Source of the DNA: Helicobacter pylori oki112
Lineage (GTDB): Bacteria > Campylobacterota > Campylobacteria > Campylobacterales > Helicobacteraceae
Length of the DNA: 64,000 bases
NCBI RefSeq assembly: GCF_000600085.1
Contig: NZ_CP006821.1
Span: 434,001-498,000, forward strand
Direction: 5' to 3'
The notes below the pieces were generated by a model. The model was not told where the DNA came from, ran no database searches, and saw nothing but the letters and a program-made list of their open reading frames with translations. Shown here in pieces: positions 27,421-37,890 of this stretch (positions are counted from its first letter, which is position 1; every line of letters begins with the position of its first letter). Position numbers and translations under genes: made by a program.

Positions 27421-27450
27421 TTTTTATCGGTTTTAGGGTGTGGCGAGTTT

Positions 27451-28740
27451 GTGTTGAAAGAGCGTTTGAAGGCCTTTTTTAGTGCGGACTCTGTTTTCAC
27501 TTTCATTTTTGCCCTTTTTTTTCTCACTTCGTTTAAAAAGCCTTTAACTCAAGTCTTATTGATTGTTTTAATGGTTTTTTTGTTTTTTAGGTGTTATTTC
27601 CAAGCGTCTTTGAAAGAAACCTTCGCAATTAATCATTTAAAAACCATGCCTTTTAAATGGCTTACTCTGGCTTTTTTAGGCGTGTTTTTAAGCATCTTCC
27701 CTAACATGTTTAACATGTATAATAGCCAAACTTTCCGCTACAATTTATTCGCTCTAAACATGTCCTTAACTTACGCTTGTGGGGCGTTATGCTTGCTTTT
27801 TGCGAGCCGTTTAAGAATCAAATTGAATCAAAAAATCCTTTTTTATAGCATGGCTGTTGCAAATTTCATCAACGGCTTGCTTTCATTGGCACAAAAAATT
27901 TATTTTAACATGCCCAGAGCACAAGGGTTTAGCACGGTTAAGGAGTATGTGGTTTTAGTGAGCGTTTCCATTTTAGGCTGTTACATTTACGCACTCTATT
28001 CGCAAAGTCAAAAAGAGAAACTTTTTTTCACCCTTTCTGTTTTCGTGGGGTTTTTAGTCGTTATTTTAAGCGCCACAAGGAGCGCAACAATCGCTTTTGT
28101 AGCTACTTTTTTGATCCTTTCTTGCTTTATTTTATACGCCAAAAAATCGCTCAAACCATTGGGTTATATGGTGGTTGTGAGTCTTGTTTTGAGCGCTTTG
28201 TATATGGGGAGTAACGCTTTAGAAAAAAAGGGGGCAATAGAGCAATCTAGGGTTCAAAACCAAAGCTTTGAAGAAGATTTGAAACGCTACGCTAAAAAGG
28301 ACGCTGATAGCAGTATCGGGTGGCGTTTGGAGCGCTGGAAAGAAGCCCTAACGGTTTTGCGTTTAAGGCCCTTTTTTGGTATGGCCGCTAGCGAGAAATG
28401 CCAGAGGTTAGAAGAGATTTTATCCTTATCAAAGTCTTATAGAGCCAAAGATTTGATTCTTTGTTATGAAAGATACGACAATCAAATCATTCATGTTCTA
28501 GCCACTAGGGGGATCATAGGCTTTTTAATCTGGCTCTTTTTTTTACTAGTAATTGTAAAGATTTTTTGGAGCGGGATCAAGCAAAACTCTTTAATATCGT
28601 TTTTTATATTAACGACACTCGCTTTTTACCTCATTTTTGGCATCGGGTTTGACCCCTTTGATTTCTTCATTACGGGAAGTTTTTTTGTAGGAATGATCAT
28701 GATGGCTGTTTTTTTAAAAAAGGATAAAAGCGTTTTTTAG
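27451..28740 (+). CDS. waaL: O-antigen ligase WaaL
   Basis: WaaL transfers undecaprenyl-linked O-antigen (Lewis antigen in H. pylori) to lipid A-core in the periplasm; HP1039 has been shown to act so in H. pylori. The 429-residue protein is polytopic with about 11-12 membrane segments and a large periplasmic loop (about 255-345) of the Wzy_C type (SSIGWRLERWKEALTVLRLRP). A TTG start is required (27451); GTG 27448 is possible. The 3' end overlaps a dispersed repeat copy. Confidence 0.88.
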   Translation: MLKERLKAFFSADSVFTFIFALFFLTSFKKPLTQVLLIVLMVFLFFRCYFQASLKETFAINHLKTMPFKWLTLAFLGVFLSIFPNMFNMYNSQTFRYNLFALNMSLTYACGALCLLFASRLRIKLNQKILFYSMAVANFINGLLSLAQKIYFNMPRAQGFSTVKEYVVLVSVSILGCYIYALYSQSQKEKLFFTLSVFVGFLVVILSATRSATIAFVATFLILSCFILYAKKSLKPLGYMVVVSLVLSALYMGSNALEKKGAIEQSRVQNQSFEEDLKRYAKKDADSSIGWRLERWKEALTVLRLRPFFGMAASEKCQRLEEILSLSKSYRAKDLILCYERYDNQIIHVLATRGIIGFLIWLFFLLVIVKIFWSGIKQNSLISFFILTTLAFYLIFGIGFDPFDFFITGSFFVGMIMMAVFLKKDKSVF

Positions 28741-28778
28741 CATCAAAGGGTTTGATGTTAGTCAAGCGGTAGTTTCTC
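28727..28778 (+). repeat. Dispersed intergenic repeat, copy 7 (overlaps end of waaL)
   Basis: AAAGCGTTTTTTAGCATCAAAGGGTTTGATGTTAGTCAAGCGGTAGTTTCT, matching the other copies; the first bases supply the last codons of waaL. Confidence 0.6.
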
Positions 28779-28825
28779 GTGATGCGTTCTTAGGGGGATT
28801 TAAGGGGTAAGATAAAAACTTATGC

Positions 28826-28831
28826 TATAAT
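28826..28831 (+). promoter_or_regulatory. -10 box of aroQ
   Basis: Extended TATGCTATAAT, 35 bases before aroQ. Confidence 0.6.
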
Positions 28832-28865
28832 GTGGTCTCATTCCATATTAAACAAGGAGAAATAA

Positions 28866-29372
28866 ATGATGAAAATTTTAGTGATTCAAGGGCCTAATTT
28901 AAACATGTTAGGACACAGAGACCCAAGACTTTATGGCATGGTAACTTTAGACCAAATCCATGAAATCATGCAAACTTTCGTGAAACAAGGCAATTTAGAT
29001 GTGGAATTAGAGTTTTTTCAAACCAATTTTGAGGGCGAAATCATTGATAAAATCCAAGAGAGCGTGGGCAGCGATTATGAAGGGATCATCATTAACCCTG
29101 GAGCGTTTTCGCACACTTCTATTGCGATTGCAGATGCGATCATGCTAGCGGGCAAACCCGTTATTGAAGTGCATCTCACTAACATTCAAGCCAGAGAGGA
29201 ATTCAGGAAAAATTCTTACACTGGAGCGGCTTGTGGAGGCGTGATCATGGGATTTGGCCCGCTTGGCTACAACATGGCTTTAATGGCGATGGTCAATATT
29301 TTAGCCGAAATGAAAGCGTTCCAAGAGGCCCAAAAAAACAATCCTAATAACCCCATTAACAATCAAAAATAA
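28866..29372 (+). CDS. aroQ: Type II 3-dehydroquinate dehydratase AroQ
   Basis: AroQ catalyses the third shikimate step as a dodecamer. The 168-residue protein has the family start [21 protein letters not shown] (catalytic Tyr in RLYG), [17 protein letters not shown] (catalytic His), and FRKNSYTG. The ATG pair allows 28866 or 28869; GGAG is 6 bases from the first. The crystallised H. pylori enzyme starts MKILV, so the annotation may be one residue shorter. HP1038 position. Confidence 0.96.
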
Positions 29373-29385
29373 AAGGGGGCTACCC

Positions 29386-30459
29386 ATGAAAGGATTAGAA
29401 AGAGAATCGCATTTCACGCTCAATGAGAACGCGATGTTTTTTGAATGCGCTTATAGTTGCGATAACGCTTTGTTTTTGCAATTAGACGATCGCTCGTTTT
29501 TTATCACTGATTCTCGCTACACTCAAGAAGCTAAAGAAAGCATTCAGCCTAAAAATGGCGTTTTAGCGGAAGTGGTAGAATCTAGCGATTTAGCACAAAG
29601 CGCGATTGATTTGATCGCAAAAAGTTCGGTTAAAAAACTCTTTTTTGACCCCAATCAAGTGAATTTACAAACCTACAAGCGTTTAGATTCAGCACTTGGG
29701 GATAGGGTTACTTTAGAGGGCGTGCCTAGTTACCACCGCCAAAAACGCATCATTAAAAACGAGCATGAAATCCAACTCCTCAAAAAATCTCAAGCGTTGA
29801 ATGTTGAAGCTTTTGAAAATTTTGCTGAGTATGTGAAAAAGATTTTTGATGAAAAAGAATCCTTGAGCGAGCGGTATTTGCAGCATAAGGTTAAGGACTT
29901 TTTGACTAAAGAGGGGGTTTATGATCTGAGTTTTGAGCCTATTTTAGCCTTGAATGCGAATGCGAGCAAGCCCCATGCTTTGCCTAGCGCGAAGGATTTT
30001 TTAAAAGCGGAGCATAGCATTCTTTTGGATATGGGGATCAAATACGAACGCTATTGCTCTGATAGGACTCGCACGGCTTTTTTTGACCCTAAAGATTTTG
30101 TCTTCAAAAGAGAGCAGAGTTTCAAGGATAAAGAGCGTCAAAAGATTTATGACATTGTGAAAGAAGCACAAGAAAAGGCTATTTCAGGCATTAGAGCGGG
30201 TATGACCGGTAAAGAAGCGGACGGCTTGGCTAGGGGAGTGATTAGCGATTATGGTTATGGGCAATATTTCACTCACAGCACCGGGCATGGCATTGGCTTA
30301 GACATCCATGAGCTTCCTTATATTTCATCGCGCAGTGGAACCATTTTAGAAGAGGGCATGGTGTTTTCTGTAGAGCCTGGGATTTATATCCCTGGATTTT
30401 TTGGGGTGCGCATTGAAGATTTAGTGGTGATCAAAAATTCTAGGGCTGAGCTTTTGTGA
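29386..30459 (+). CDS. pepQ: Xaa-Pro dipeptidase/aminopeptidase PepQ (M24)
   Basis: A metallopeptidase cleaving N-terminal X-Pro bonds. The 357-residue protein has a creatinase-like N-terminal domain and a C-terminal M24 domain. The five metal ligands are visible: Asp...Asp in [18 protein letters not shown], His in [13 protein letters not shown], Glu in VEPG and Glu in RIEDLVV. It starts 13 bases after the aroQ stop, and its stop overlaps the folK start (TGATG). Confidence 0.94.
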   Translation: MKGLERESHFTLNENAMFFECAYSCDNALFLQLDDRSFFITDSRYTQEAKESIQPKNGVLAEVVESSDLAQSAIDLIAKSSVKKLFFDPNQVNLQTYKRLDSALGDRVTLEGVPSYHRQKRIIKNEHEIQLLKKSQALNVEAFENFAEYVKKIFDEKESLSERYLQHKVKDFLTKEGVYDLSFEPILALNANASKPHALPSAKDFLKAEHSILLDMGIKYERYCSDRTRTAFFDPKDFVFKREQSFKDKERQKIYDIVKEAQEKAISGIRAGMTGKEADGLARGVISDYGYGQYFTHSTGHGIGLDIHELPYISSRSGTILEEGMVFSVEPGIYIPGFFGVRIEDLVVIKNSRAELL

Positions 30460-30947
30460 TGCGAGAGATCCTTACTAGCCGCTTTTTCCCTAGCCTTTTT
30501 AAAAAAAGGCTTGATTTTTCTAACAGGGTGGTTTTAGGGTTGGGATCTAATCTTAAAAATCCTTTAAAAATATTAAAAAATTGTTTTTTGTATTTTAAAA
30601 ATCATAGTAAAATCGGGAAAATTTTTTCTTCGCCCATTTATATCAACCCGCCTTTTGGTTACACGAAGCAACCTAACTTTTATAACGCTACGATTATCCT
30701 TAAAACATCTTTAAGTTTGCGCCATTTTTTTGCTCTAGTGTTTTATATAGAAAGGCGTTTTGATCGCCAAAGGAAGCGCGATTTTAAAGACGCTCCAAGA
30801 ACTTTAGACATTGATATTATCGCTTTTAATCAAGTCATTTTAAGGCAGAATGATTTGACTTTACCTCATCCTAAATGGAGTGAAAGGGATTCGGTGTTAG
30901 TGCCGTTGGCTTTGCAACAAATTCTTTTTAAAAAAGGGGAGTGGTGA
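30459..30947 (+). CDS. folK: HPPK, 6-hydroxymethyl-7,8-dihydropterin pyrophosphokinase FolK
   Basis: FolK makes the folate precursor HPPK product. About 162 residues. It has [13 protein letters not shown] (N-terminal signature), [10 protein letters not shown], and the substrate/ATP region [20 protein letters not shown] ending with DIDIIAF. The start is ATG 30459 overlapping the pepQ stop; the GTG one codon upstream is not needed. It overlaps flhF. HP1036 position. Divergent in sequence but motif order is complete. Confidence 0.85.
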   Translation: MREILTSRFFPSLFKKRLDFSNRVVLGLGSNLKNPLKILKNCFLYFKNHSKIGKIFSSPIYINPPFGYTKQPNFYNATIILKTSLSLRHFFALVFYIERRFDRQRKRDFKDAPRTLDIDIIAFNQVILRQNDLTLPHPKWSERDSVLVPLALQQILFKKGEW

Positions 30948-32320
30948 AATTCTATACCTATAGTGGGGAGACGGCCGCTGAAGCTTTAAAGATCGCTCAA
31001 AGCCACCATGGGGTGGATACGCTGGTGTTTAAAACCCAAGAAATCCGTAAAAAAACGCTCACTTCTTCTGGGCTTTATGAAATCGTTGTGGCGGTTGAAG
31101 AAGAAAATGAAAACAAACCCTCTAAAGCCCCCCTTATTCCAGAAAGTTTGTATGATGAAGAATTGAATGAAGAAGATGTGGTCATGCAGCTTTCAAGCAC
31201 TGTAGAAGAAATGCGCAAACTCGCCGGGGTTTCATCCAGTCAGCACAACTATAGTTTTTCAAAAAATAAGACCCTTTTAGAAAAAGACGCTCCATTAGAG
31301 GATGCGCCTTTAGAGGCTAATAAACAAGACGCTTTATTGCAAGCTTTAAAAGATGAAGCCAACCATAAAAAAGAAAGAGAAAAAAGAGAAGTCAAACAAG
31401 AAGAAGAAATTAAAGACATCAATTTGCAATTAAGTAAAATCAGAGACAGCCTGAAACTCATTCAAAACATGTTTTGGGATGAGAAAAACCCCAATTCTAT
31501 CAATATCCCTCAAGAATTTGCAGAAATTTACAAACTGGCCAAACAAAGCGGGATGAAACCCAGCCATTTAGATGAAATCATGCAATTGAGCTTGGAATTG
31601 ATGCCTTTACGCATGCGGGAAAATTCCGTAACGATTAAGCGTTATTTTAGAGAAGTGTTGCGCAAAATGATCTTGTGCCGCCCTGAAGATTTGAATTTAA
31701 GGCAAAAACGCATTTTAATGCTTGTAGGGCCAACAGGCGTGGGGAAAACGACGACTTTAGCTAAATTAGCCGCACGCTATTCTAGGATGCTAGCTAAAAA
31801 ATACAAGGTGGGCATTATCACTTTAGACAATTATCGCATTGGGGCTTTGGAGCAATTAAGCTGGTATGCTAATAAAATGAAAATGAGTATAGAAGCGGTG
31901 ATTGACACTAAAGATTTTGCTAAAGAAATTGAAGCGTTGGAATACTGCGATTTTATTTTAGTGGATACGACAGGGCATTCGCAATACGATAAAGAAAAAA
32001 TTGCCGGTTTGAAAGAATTTATAGATGGGGGTTATAATATTGATGTGTCCTTAGTGCTTTCAGTTACCACTAAGTATGAAGACATGAAAGATATTTATGA
32101 TTCTTTTGGGGTGTTAGGGATTGACACTTTAATCTTTACGAAATTAGATGAGAGTAGGGGGTTAGGGAATTTGTTTTCTTTAGTGCATGAAAGCCAAAAG
32201 CCTATCAGCTATCTTTCTGTTGGGCAAGAAGTGCCTATGGATTTGAAAGTGGCTACTAATGAATATTTAGTGGATTGCATGCTAGATGGCTTTAGTAACC
32301 CTAATAAGGAACAAGCATGA
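30941..32320 (+). CDS. flhF: Flagellar GTPase FlhF
   Basis: FlhF is an SRP-like GTPase setting polar flagellum placement. The 459-residue protein has a B-domain with a charged coiled-coil region (about 100-180), an N domain, and the G domain: [16 protein letters not shown] (G1, about 264-279), [21 protein letters not shown] (G3), TKLDES (G4). It starts with a GTG inside the folK stop region and overlaps flhG by 4 bases. HP1035 position. Confidence 0.97.
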   Translation: MVKFYTYSGETAAEALKIAQSHHGVDTLVFKTQEIRKKTLTSSGLYEIVVAVEEENENKPSKAPLIPESLYDEELNEEDVVMQLSSTVEEMRKLAGVSSSQHNYSFSKNKTLLEKDAPLEDAPLEANKQDALLQALKDEANHKKEREKREVKQEEEIKDINLQLSKIRDSLKLIQNMFWDEKNPNSINIPQEFAEIYKLAKQSGMKPSHLDEIMQLSLELMPLRMRENSVTIKRYFREVLRKMILCRPEDLNLRQKRILMLVGPTGVGKTTTLAKLAARYSRMLAKKYKVGIITLDNYRIGALEQLSWYANKMKMSIEAVIDTKDFAKEIEALEYCDFILVDTTGHSQYDKEKIAGLKEFIDGGYNIDVSLVLSVTTKYEDMKDIYDSFGVLGIDTLIFTKLDESRGLGNLFSLVHESQKPISYLSVGQEVPMDLKVATNEYLVDCMLDGFSNPNKEQA

Positions 32321-33201
32321 ACAATCAAGCGAGTCGCTTAGATAATTTGATAAATATTAAAAACCCCAAAAGTTTTTTTGACAATAAAGGGAATACCAAA
32401 TTCATCGCTATCACAAGCGGTAAGGGAGGCGTGGGGAAATCCAACATTAGCGCTAATTTAGCTTATGCTTTATACAAGAAAGGTTATAAGGTAGGGGTGT
32501 TTGATGCGGATATTGGTTTAGCGAATTTAGACGTGATTTTTGGGGTGAAAACCCATAAAAATATCTTGCACGCCTTAAAGGGTGAAGCCAAATTGCAAGA
32601 AATCATTTGCGAGATTGAACCCGGGCTTTGCTTAATTCCCGGGGATAGCGGCGAAGAAATTTTAAAATACATTAGCGGCGCGGAAGCTTTAGATCAATTC
32701 GTGGATGAAGAGGGGGTTTTAAGCTCTTTGGATTATATTGTGGTTGATACGGGAGCTGGGATTGGAGCCACTACGCAAGCGTTTTTGAATGCGAGCGATT
32801 GCGTGGTGATTGTTACCACCCCCGATCCTTCAGCGATTACCGATGCGTATGCATGCATTAAAATCAACTCCAAGAATAAAGATGAATTGTTTCTTATCGC
32901 TAACATGGTAGCCCAACCTAAAGAGGGTAGGGCGACTTATGAAAGGTTGTTTAAAGTGGCTAAAAACAATATCGCTTCATTAGAATTGCATTACTTAGGG
33001 GCGATTGAAAACAGCTCCTTATTGAAACGCTATGTGAGGGAGCGGAAAATTTTGAGAAAAATAGCCCCTAACGATTTGTTTTCGCAATCCATTGATCAGA
33101 TAGCGGGTCTTTTAGTTTCTAAATTAGAAACCGGTGCTTTAGAAATACCAAAAGAAGGTTTTAAAAGCTTTTTTAAAAGGCTTTTGAGTTATTTGGGGTA
33201 G
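32317..33201 (+). CDS. flhG: Flagellar number regulator FlhG (YlxH/MinD-like ATPase)
   Basis: FlhG is a MinD-like ATPase that limits flagellar number with FlhF. The 294-residue protein has a deviant Walker A SGKGGVGKSNISANLAYAL (about 28-46), FDADIGLANLD, VVDTGAGIG and TTPDPSAITDAYACI. The C-terminal end (FFKRLLSYLG) is a likely amphipathic membrane helix. The ATG overlaps the flhF stop. HP1034 position. Confidence 0.95.
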   Translation: MNNQASRLDNLINIKNPKSFFDNKGNTKFIAITSGKGGVGKSNISANLAYALYKKGYKVGVFDADIGLANLDVIFGVKTHKNILHALKGEAKLQEIICEIEPGLCLIPGDSGEEILKYISGAEALDQFVDEEGVLSSLDYIVVDTGAGIGATTQAFLNASDCVVIVTTPDPSAITDAYACIKINSKNKDELFLIANMVAQPKEGRATYERLFKVAKNNIASLELHYLGAIENSSLLKRYVRERKILRKIAPNDLFSQSIDQIAGLLVSKLETGALEIPKEGFKSFFKRLLSYLG

Positions 33202-33207
33202 GCTTGA

Positions 33208-33522
33208 ATGAAAGTGCAAAATTTTATCCATTTTTCTGTTGTGGTAGGGTTTTTTTTGGGGTTAGTGTTTTCGGTGTTGAAATTCAATGAGCCAGAGAGC
33301 ATTTTATTATGGACGGTGTTATCCACGCTTGGGGGATACTTGATTGCGTTGTTGTTCGCGTCTATTTTTATCGCTTGCACGGATTTAGATATTTGTCTTT
33401 TTGACAAAAAAGGCACTGAAGAGAGCTTGCTTCGTTTCAACCATGAGTTTAAGAACAGGGAAAAAGAAGTGGCTAATATTTTAGAATACATTAGAAGTTA
33501 TGATTTTGATGATGGAAAATAG
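33208..33522 (+). CDS. Small inner-membrane protein in flagellar operon (HP1033-like)
   Basis: The 104-residue protein has two predicted membrane segments (about 8-24 and 34-54) and a C-terminal charged cytosolic tail. I recognise no domain; position between flhG and fliA suggests a flagellar role or simply operon membership. Ribosome site and ATG at 33208 are 7 bases after the flhG stop. Confidence 0.7.
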   Translation: MKVQNFIHFSVVVGFFLGLVFSVLKFNEPESILLWTVLSTLGGYLIALLFASIFIACTDLDICLFDKKGTEESLLRFNHEFKNREKEVANILEYIRSYDFDDGK

Positions 33523-33523
33523 A

Positions 33524-34276
33524 ATGCCCAAAGAAATTCAAAAAACTCAAACAAGCGAAACAAGCGAAAAAAATATAGAAAAGGTTTTGAACGCCTATGA
33601 TAAGCAGCAACACCACTATCAAGACGCGCTCGCTATCCAGTATTTACCGGCCGTGCGCGCTATGGCGTTTCGTTTGAAAGAACGCTTGCCCAGCTCTATT
33701 GATTTTAACGATCTGGTTTCTATTGGCACTGAAGAATTGATTAAATTAGCCAGGCGTTATGAGAGCGCGTTAAACGATTCTTTTTGGGGGTATGCTAAAA
33801 CTCGTGTCAATGGGGCGATGCTAGATTATTTGCGCTCTTTAGATGTGATTTCTCGCTCCAACAGAAAGCTGATTAAAAGCATTGATATTGAAATCACCAA
33901 ACACCTTAATGAGCATGGGAAAGAGCCTAGCGATGCGTATTTAGCGCAAACTTTAGGCGAAAATATTGAAAAAATTAAAGAAGCCAAAACGGCTTCAGAT
34001 ATTTATGCGTTAGTGCCAATAGACGAACAATTCAATGCGATTGAGCAAGATGAAATCACTAAAAAAATTGAAGCAGAAGAATTGTTAGAGCATGTCCAAA
34101 AAGCGCTGAATCAAATGAGCGAAAGAGAGCAAATCCTTATCCAGCTTTATTACTTTGAAGAGTTGAATCTGAGCGAGATTAAAGAGATTTTAGGCATTAC
34201 TGAATCGCGCATTTCTCAAATCATTAAAGAAGTGATTAAAAAGGTGCGTAAATCCTTAGGAGTGGATCATGGCTGA
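33524..34276 (+). CDS. fliA: Flagellar sigma factor FliA (sigma28)
   Basis: FliA directs transcription of late flagellar genes. The 250-residue protein has region 2 (ALAIQYLPAVRAMAFRLKE..SIDFNDLVSIGTEELI), region 3 and region 4 (LSEIKEILGITESRISQIIKE, about 212-232). I place the start at ATG 33524 (MPKEIQKTQ), just after the previous stop; the upstream MILMMENR frame belongs to the neighbour overlap. It overlaps fliM by 8 bases. HP1032 position. Confidence 0.96.
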   Translation: MPKEIQKTQTSETSEKNIEKVLNAYDKQQHHYQDALAIQYLPAVRAMAFRLKERLPSSIDFNDLVSIGTEELIKLARRYESALNDSFWGYAKTRVNGAMLDYLRSLDVISRSNRKLIKSIDIEITKHLNEHGKEPSDAYLAQTLGENIEKIKEAKTASDIYALVPIDEQFNAIEQDEITKKIEAEELLEHVQKALNQMSEREQILIQLYYFEELNLSEIKEILGITESRISQIIKEVIKKVRKSLGVDHG

Positions 34277-35333
34277 TATTTTAAGCCAAGAAGAAATTGA
34301 TGCGCTTTTAGAAGTCGTTGATGAAAATGTGGATATTCAAAATGTCCAAAAAAAAGATATTATCCCGCAACGCAGCGTAACCCTCTATGATTTCAAACGC
34401 CCTAATCGTGTGAGTAAGGAGCAACTGCGCTCTTTTAGGAGCATCCATGATAAAATGGCTAGGAATCTTTCCAGTCAAGTTTCTTCTATCATGCGTTCTA
34501 TTGTGGAAATTCAGCTCCATAGCGTGGATCAAATGACTTATGGCGAGTTTTTGATGAGTTTGCCTAGCCCTACGAGTTTTAATGTTTTTTCTATGAAGCC
34601 TATTGGAGGAACAGGGGTTTTAGAAATCAATCCCAGCATCGCTTTCCCTATGATTGACAGACTATTAGGGGGTAAGGGGAGCGCGTATGATCAAAGTAGG
34701 GAGTTTAGCGATATTGAATTGAATTTATTGGATACGATTTTACGCCAAGTGATGCAAATTTTAAAAGAAGTGTGGTCGCCCGTGGTGGAGATGTTTCCTA
34801 CCATTGACGCTAAAGAATCCAGCGCGAATGTGGTTCAGATAGTCGCTCAAAATGAAATTTCTATCATGGTGGTTTTAGAGATTATTATTGGGCATAGTCG
34901 TGGGATGATGAATATTTGTTACCCGGTGATTTCCATTGAGAGCATTCTTTCTAAAATGGGGAGTAGGGATTTGATGCTTTCAGAAACGAATTCCAAAAAG
35001 AGCCGTAATAAGGAATTGCAAGCGTTATTGAGCGGGGTGAGCGTGGATATGATGGTGTTTTTGGGTGCGGTGGAATTGAGTTTGAAAGAAATGTTAGATT
35101 TAGATGTGGGGGATACTATCCGGTTGAATAAGATCGCTAATGATGAAGTGAGCGTGTATGTGCATAAAAAAAAGCGTTATTTAGCGAGCGTGGGGTTTCA
35201 AGGGTATAGGAAAACCATTCAAATTAAAGAAGTGATCTATAGCGAAAAAGAACGCACTAAAGAAATTTTAGAAATGCTAGAAGAACAGCGCAGAGGCAAA
35301 GTGGGCGATATTATGAAAATAGAAGAAGAGTGA
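34269..35333 (+). CDS. fliM: Flagellar motor switch protein FliM
   Basis: FliM forms the C-ring and binds CheY-P. The 354-residue protein has the N-terminal CheY-binding segment ADILSQEEIDALLEVV, a CheC-like middle domain (to about 245), and the C-terminal FliN-like domain (SLKEMLDLDVGDTIRLNKIAN). It overlaps fliA and is followed 3 bases later by fliY, so they are co-expressed. HP1031 position. Confidence 0.97.
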   Translation: MADILSQEEIDALLEVVDENVDIQNVQKKDIIPQRSVTLYDFKRPNRVSKEQLRSFRSIHDKMARNLSSQVSSIMRSIVEIQLHSVDQMTYGEFLMSLPSPTSFNVFSMKPIGGTGVLEINPSIAFPMIDRLLGGKGSAYDQSREFSDIELNLLDTILRQVMQILKEVWSPVVEMFPTIDAKESSANVVQIVAQNEISIMVVLEIIIGHSRGMMNICYPVISIESILSKMGSRDLMLSETNSKKSRNKELQALLSGVSVDMMVFLGAVELSLKEMLDLDVGDTIRLNKIANDEVSVYVHKKKRYLASVGFQGYRKTIQIKEVIYSEKERTKEILEMLEEQRRGKVGDIMKIEEE

Positions 35334-35336
35334 GAA

Positions 35337-36200
35337 ATGCAAGATTTTATTAAAATTTTTATTCAAGAGGTTGTTTCTACTTTAGAAGGGTTGGTGGGTA
35401 AGGCTCCAAGCGTGGGATTAGAAAAAGAAATTTCTAGTAGCGACGAATCTTTTTTGAAATTAATCAGCGCGCCTTATGCAAGAGTTAAAATTAGCGCGAT
35501 TGAAAAAGAAGAGAGCTCTATTGAATTACTGGCTCCGGTAGTTTTAGTTACCGCTTTAAGCGATTTGATGCTAGGAGGTGAGGGGGCGAGTAAGGAAGAA
35601 ATGGATAATGACGATTTAGATGCTTTTAAAGAAATGGCTTCTAATATTTTTGGTGCGATCGCTACAAGCTTGAAGTCTCAAGAATTGCTCCCCAAACTCA
35701 ATTTCACTACCACGAACGCTGAAATCGCTAAAGAGCTTCCTAAAAAAGAAGATTACGCTAAAGCGGTGGTGTTTTCTTTTAAAATGGAAGCCATCAAAGA
35801 AAGCCAAATCGTTTTATTGACTACGGCGGCTTTTGAACGCCAATTTGAAAAAACGCATCAAGAAGAAAAAGAAGAAACGACAGAGGGCGCTGCTGAAGAG
35901 GTTAAAACCCATGATGCGTCTTTAGAAAACATAGAAATCCGCAATATTAGCATGCTTTTAGATGTGAAATTGAATGTTAAGGTGCGCATCGGGCAAAAAA
36001 AGATGATTTTAAAAGATGTGGTCTCTATGGATATAGGGAGCGTGGTGGAGTTGGATCAATTGGTGAATGACCCTTTGGAAATTCTTGTAGATGATAAGGT
36101 GATCGCTAAGGGCGAAGTGGTGATCGTGGATGGGAATTTTGGTATTCAGATCACGGATATTGGCACTAAAAAGGAACGCTTAGAGCAACTGAAAAATTAA
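35337..36200 (+). CDS. fliY: Flagellar motor switch protein FliY
   Basis: A FliN-type C-ring protein with an extra N-terminal CheC-like domain. The 287-residue protein has a CheC-like region (VVLVTALSDLMLGGEGASKEE, DAFKEMASNIFGAIATSL), a charged linker, and the C-terminal SpoA/FliN domain (MLLDVKLNVKVRIGQKKMILKDVV, with NDPLEILVDDKVIAKGEVVI). H. pylori also has a separate FliN elsewhere. HP1030 position; last of the flhF-fliY run. Confidence 0.93.
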   Translation: MQDFIKIFIQEVVSTLEGLVGKAPSVGLEKEISSSDESFLKLISAPYARVKISAIEKEESSIELLAPVVLVTALSDLMLGGEGASKEEMDNDDLDAFKEMASNIFGAIATSLKSQELLPKLNFTTTNAEIAKELPKKEDYAKAVVFSFKMEAIKESQIVLLTTAAFERQFEKTHQEEKEETTEGAAEEVKTHDASLENIEIRNISMLLDVKLNVKVRIGQKKMILKDVVSMDIGSVVELDQLVNDPLEILVDDKVIAKGEVVIVDGNFGIQITDIGTKKERLEQLKN

Positions 36201-36210
36201 ACCATTTTAG

Positions 36211-37259
<1,049 letters not shown>

Positions 37260-37278
37260 GCTTCTTCTTTAAAATTTT

Positions 37279-37731
37279 TTAACATTCACTCTCTTGGCAT
37301 TCTTTACACCACACAAACATTTTCATGTCATGACTAATCAGTTTGGCTTGATATTTTTTAACGACTTCATTCTGGCGTTGTTCGATTTCAGGGTCTGCAA
37401 ATTCAATGATCTTACCGCAATGCAAACAAATGATGTGATCATGGTGTTCTTTAGCCGCAATTTCATAGCGCCGACCGCTTTTTGAAGTCTCTAAAACACA
37501 GATAAAATTTTCTTTTTCTAAGAAATTCAAAATGCGATAGACTGAAGAAATGCTGGTGTTTTTGTCCTTTTGACGGATAGAATGCGTGATTTCTTCAGGG
37601 CTTAGGTGTGTGCCGCTGCGATACAAAACGCTCACCACTTCTTCCCTTTGTTTTGAATTTTTGAGTCCGTTTTTTTTGATAGACATCCTCAAGCGCTCTA
37701 AAATGGATTCTAAAGTTTCTAATCTTTTCAT
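37279..37731 (-). CDS. fur: Ferric uptake regulator Fur
   Basis: Fur controls iron, acid and oxidative-stress genes in H. pylori, in both the iron-bound and apo forms. The 150-residue protein has a winged-helix N-terminus and metal sites: HHDHIICLHCGKIIEF (about 96-111) and the C-terminal CKECQESEC, the structural zinc-type cysteine pairs. The promoter (37779-37784) overlaps an AT-rich inverted repeat that fits Fur auto-control. HP1027 position. Confidence 0.97.
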   Translation of the reverse strand: MKRLETLESILERLRMSIKKNGLKNSKQREEVVSVLYRSGTHLSPEEITHSIRQKDKNTSISSVYRILNFLEKENFICVLETSKSGRRYEIAAKEHHDHIICLHCGKIIEFADPEIEQRQNEVVKKYQAKLISHDMKMFVWCKECQESEC

Positions 37732-37775
37732 GCTGATATTTCCCTTATCCGTAAAATGATTTTTATAACTAGAAT

Positions 37776-37794
37776 ATTATTATACAATAATAAT
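37776..37794 (-). promoter_or_regulatory. Fur box over the fur promoter
   Basis: A perfect inverted repeat ATTATTAT-ACA-ATAATAAT containing the minus-strand TATAAT (-10 at 37779-37784). H. pylori Fur is known to bind its own promoter at such TAATAATnATTATTA-type sites. A further AT-rich CATTATTATTTTAATTTAATC around 37818-37839 may be a second operator. Confidence 0.7.
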
Positions 37795-37890
37795 GCGATG
37801 AAACATAGATAAAACTCATTATTATTTTAATTTAATCAAAAAATATTGATTTTTTATTACCATTGTCGCATTTTAATGTAACTGATAAGA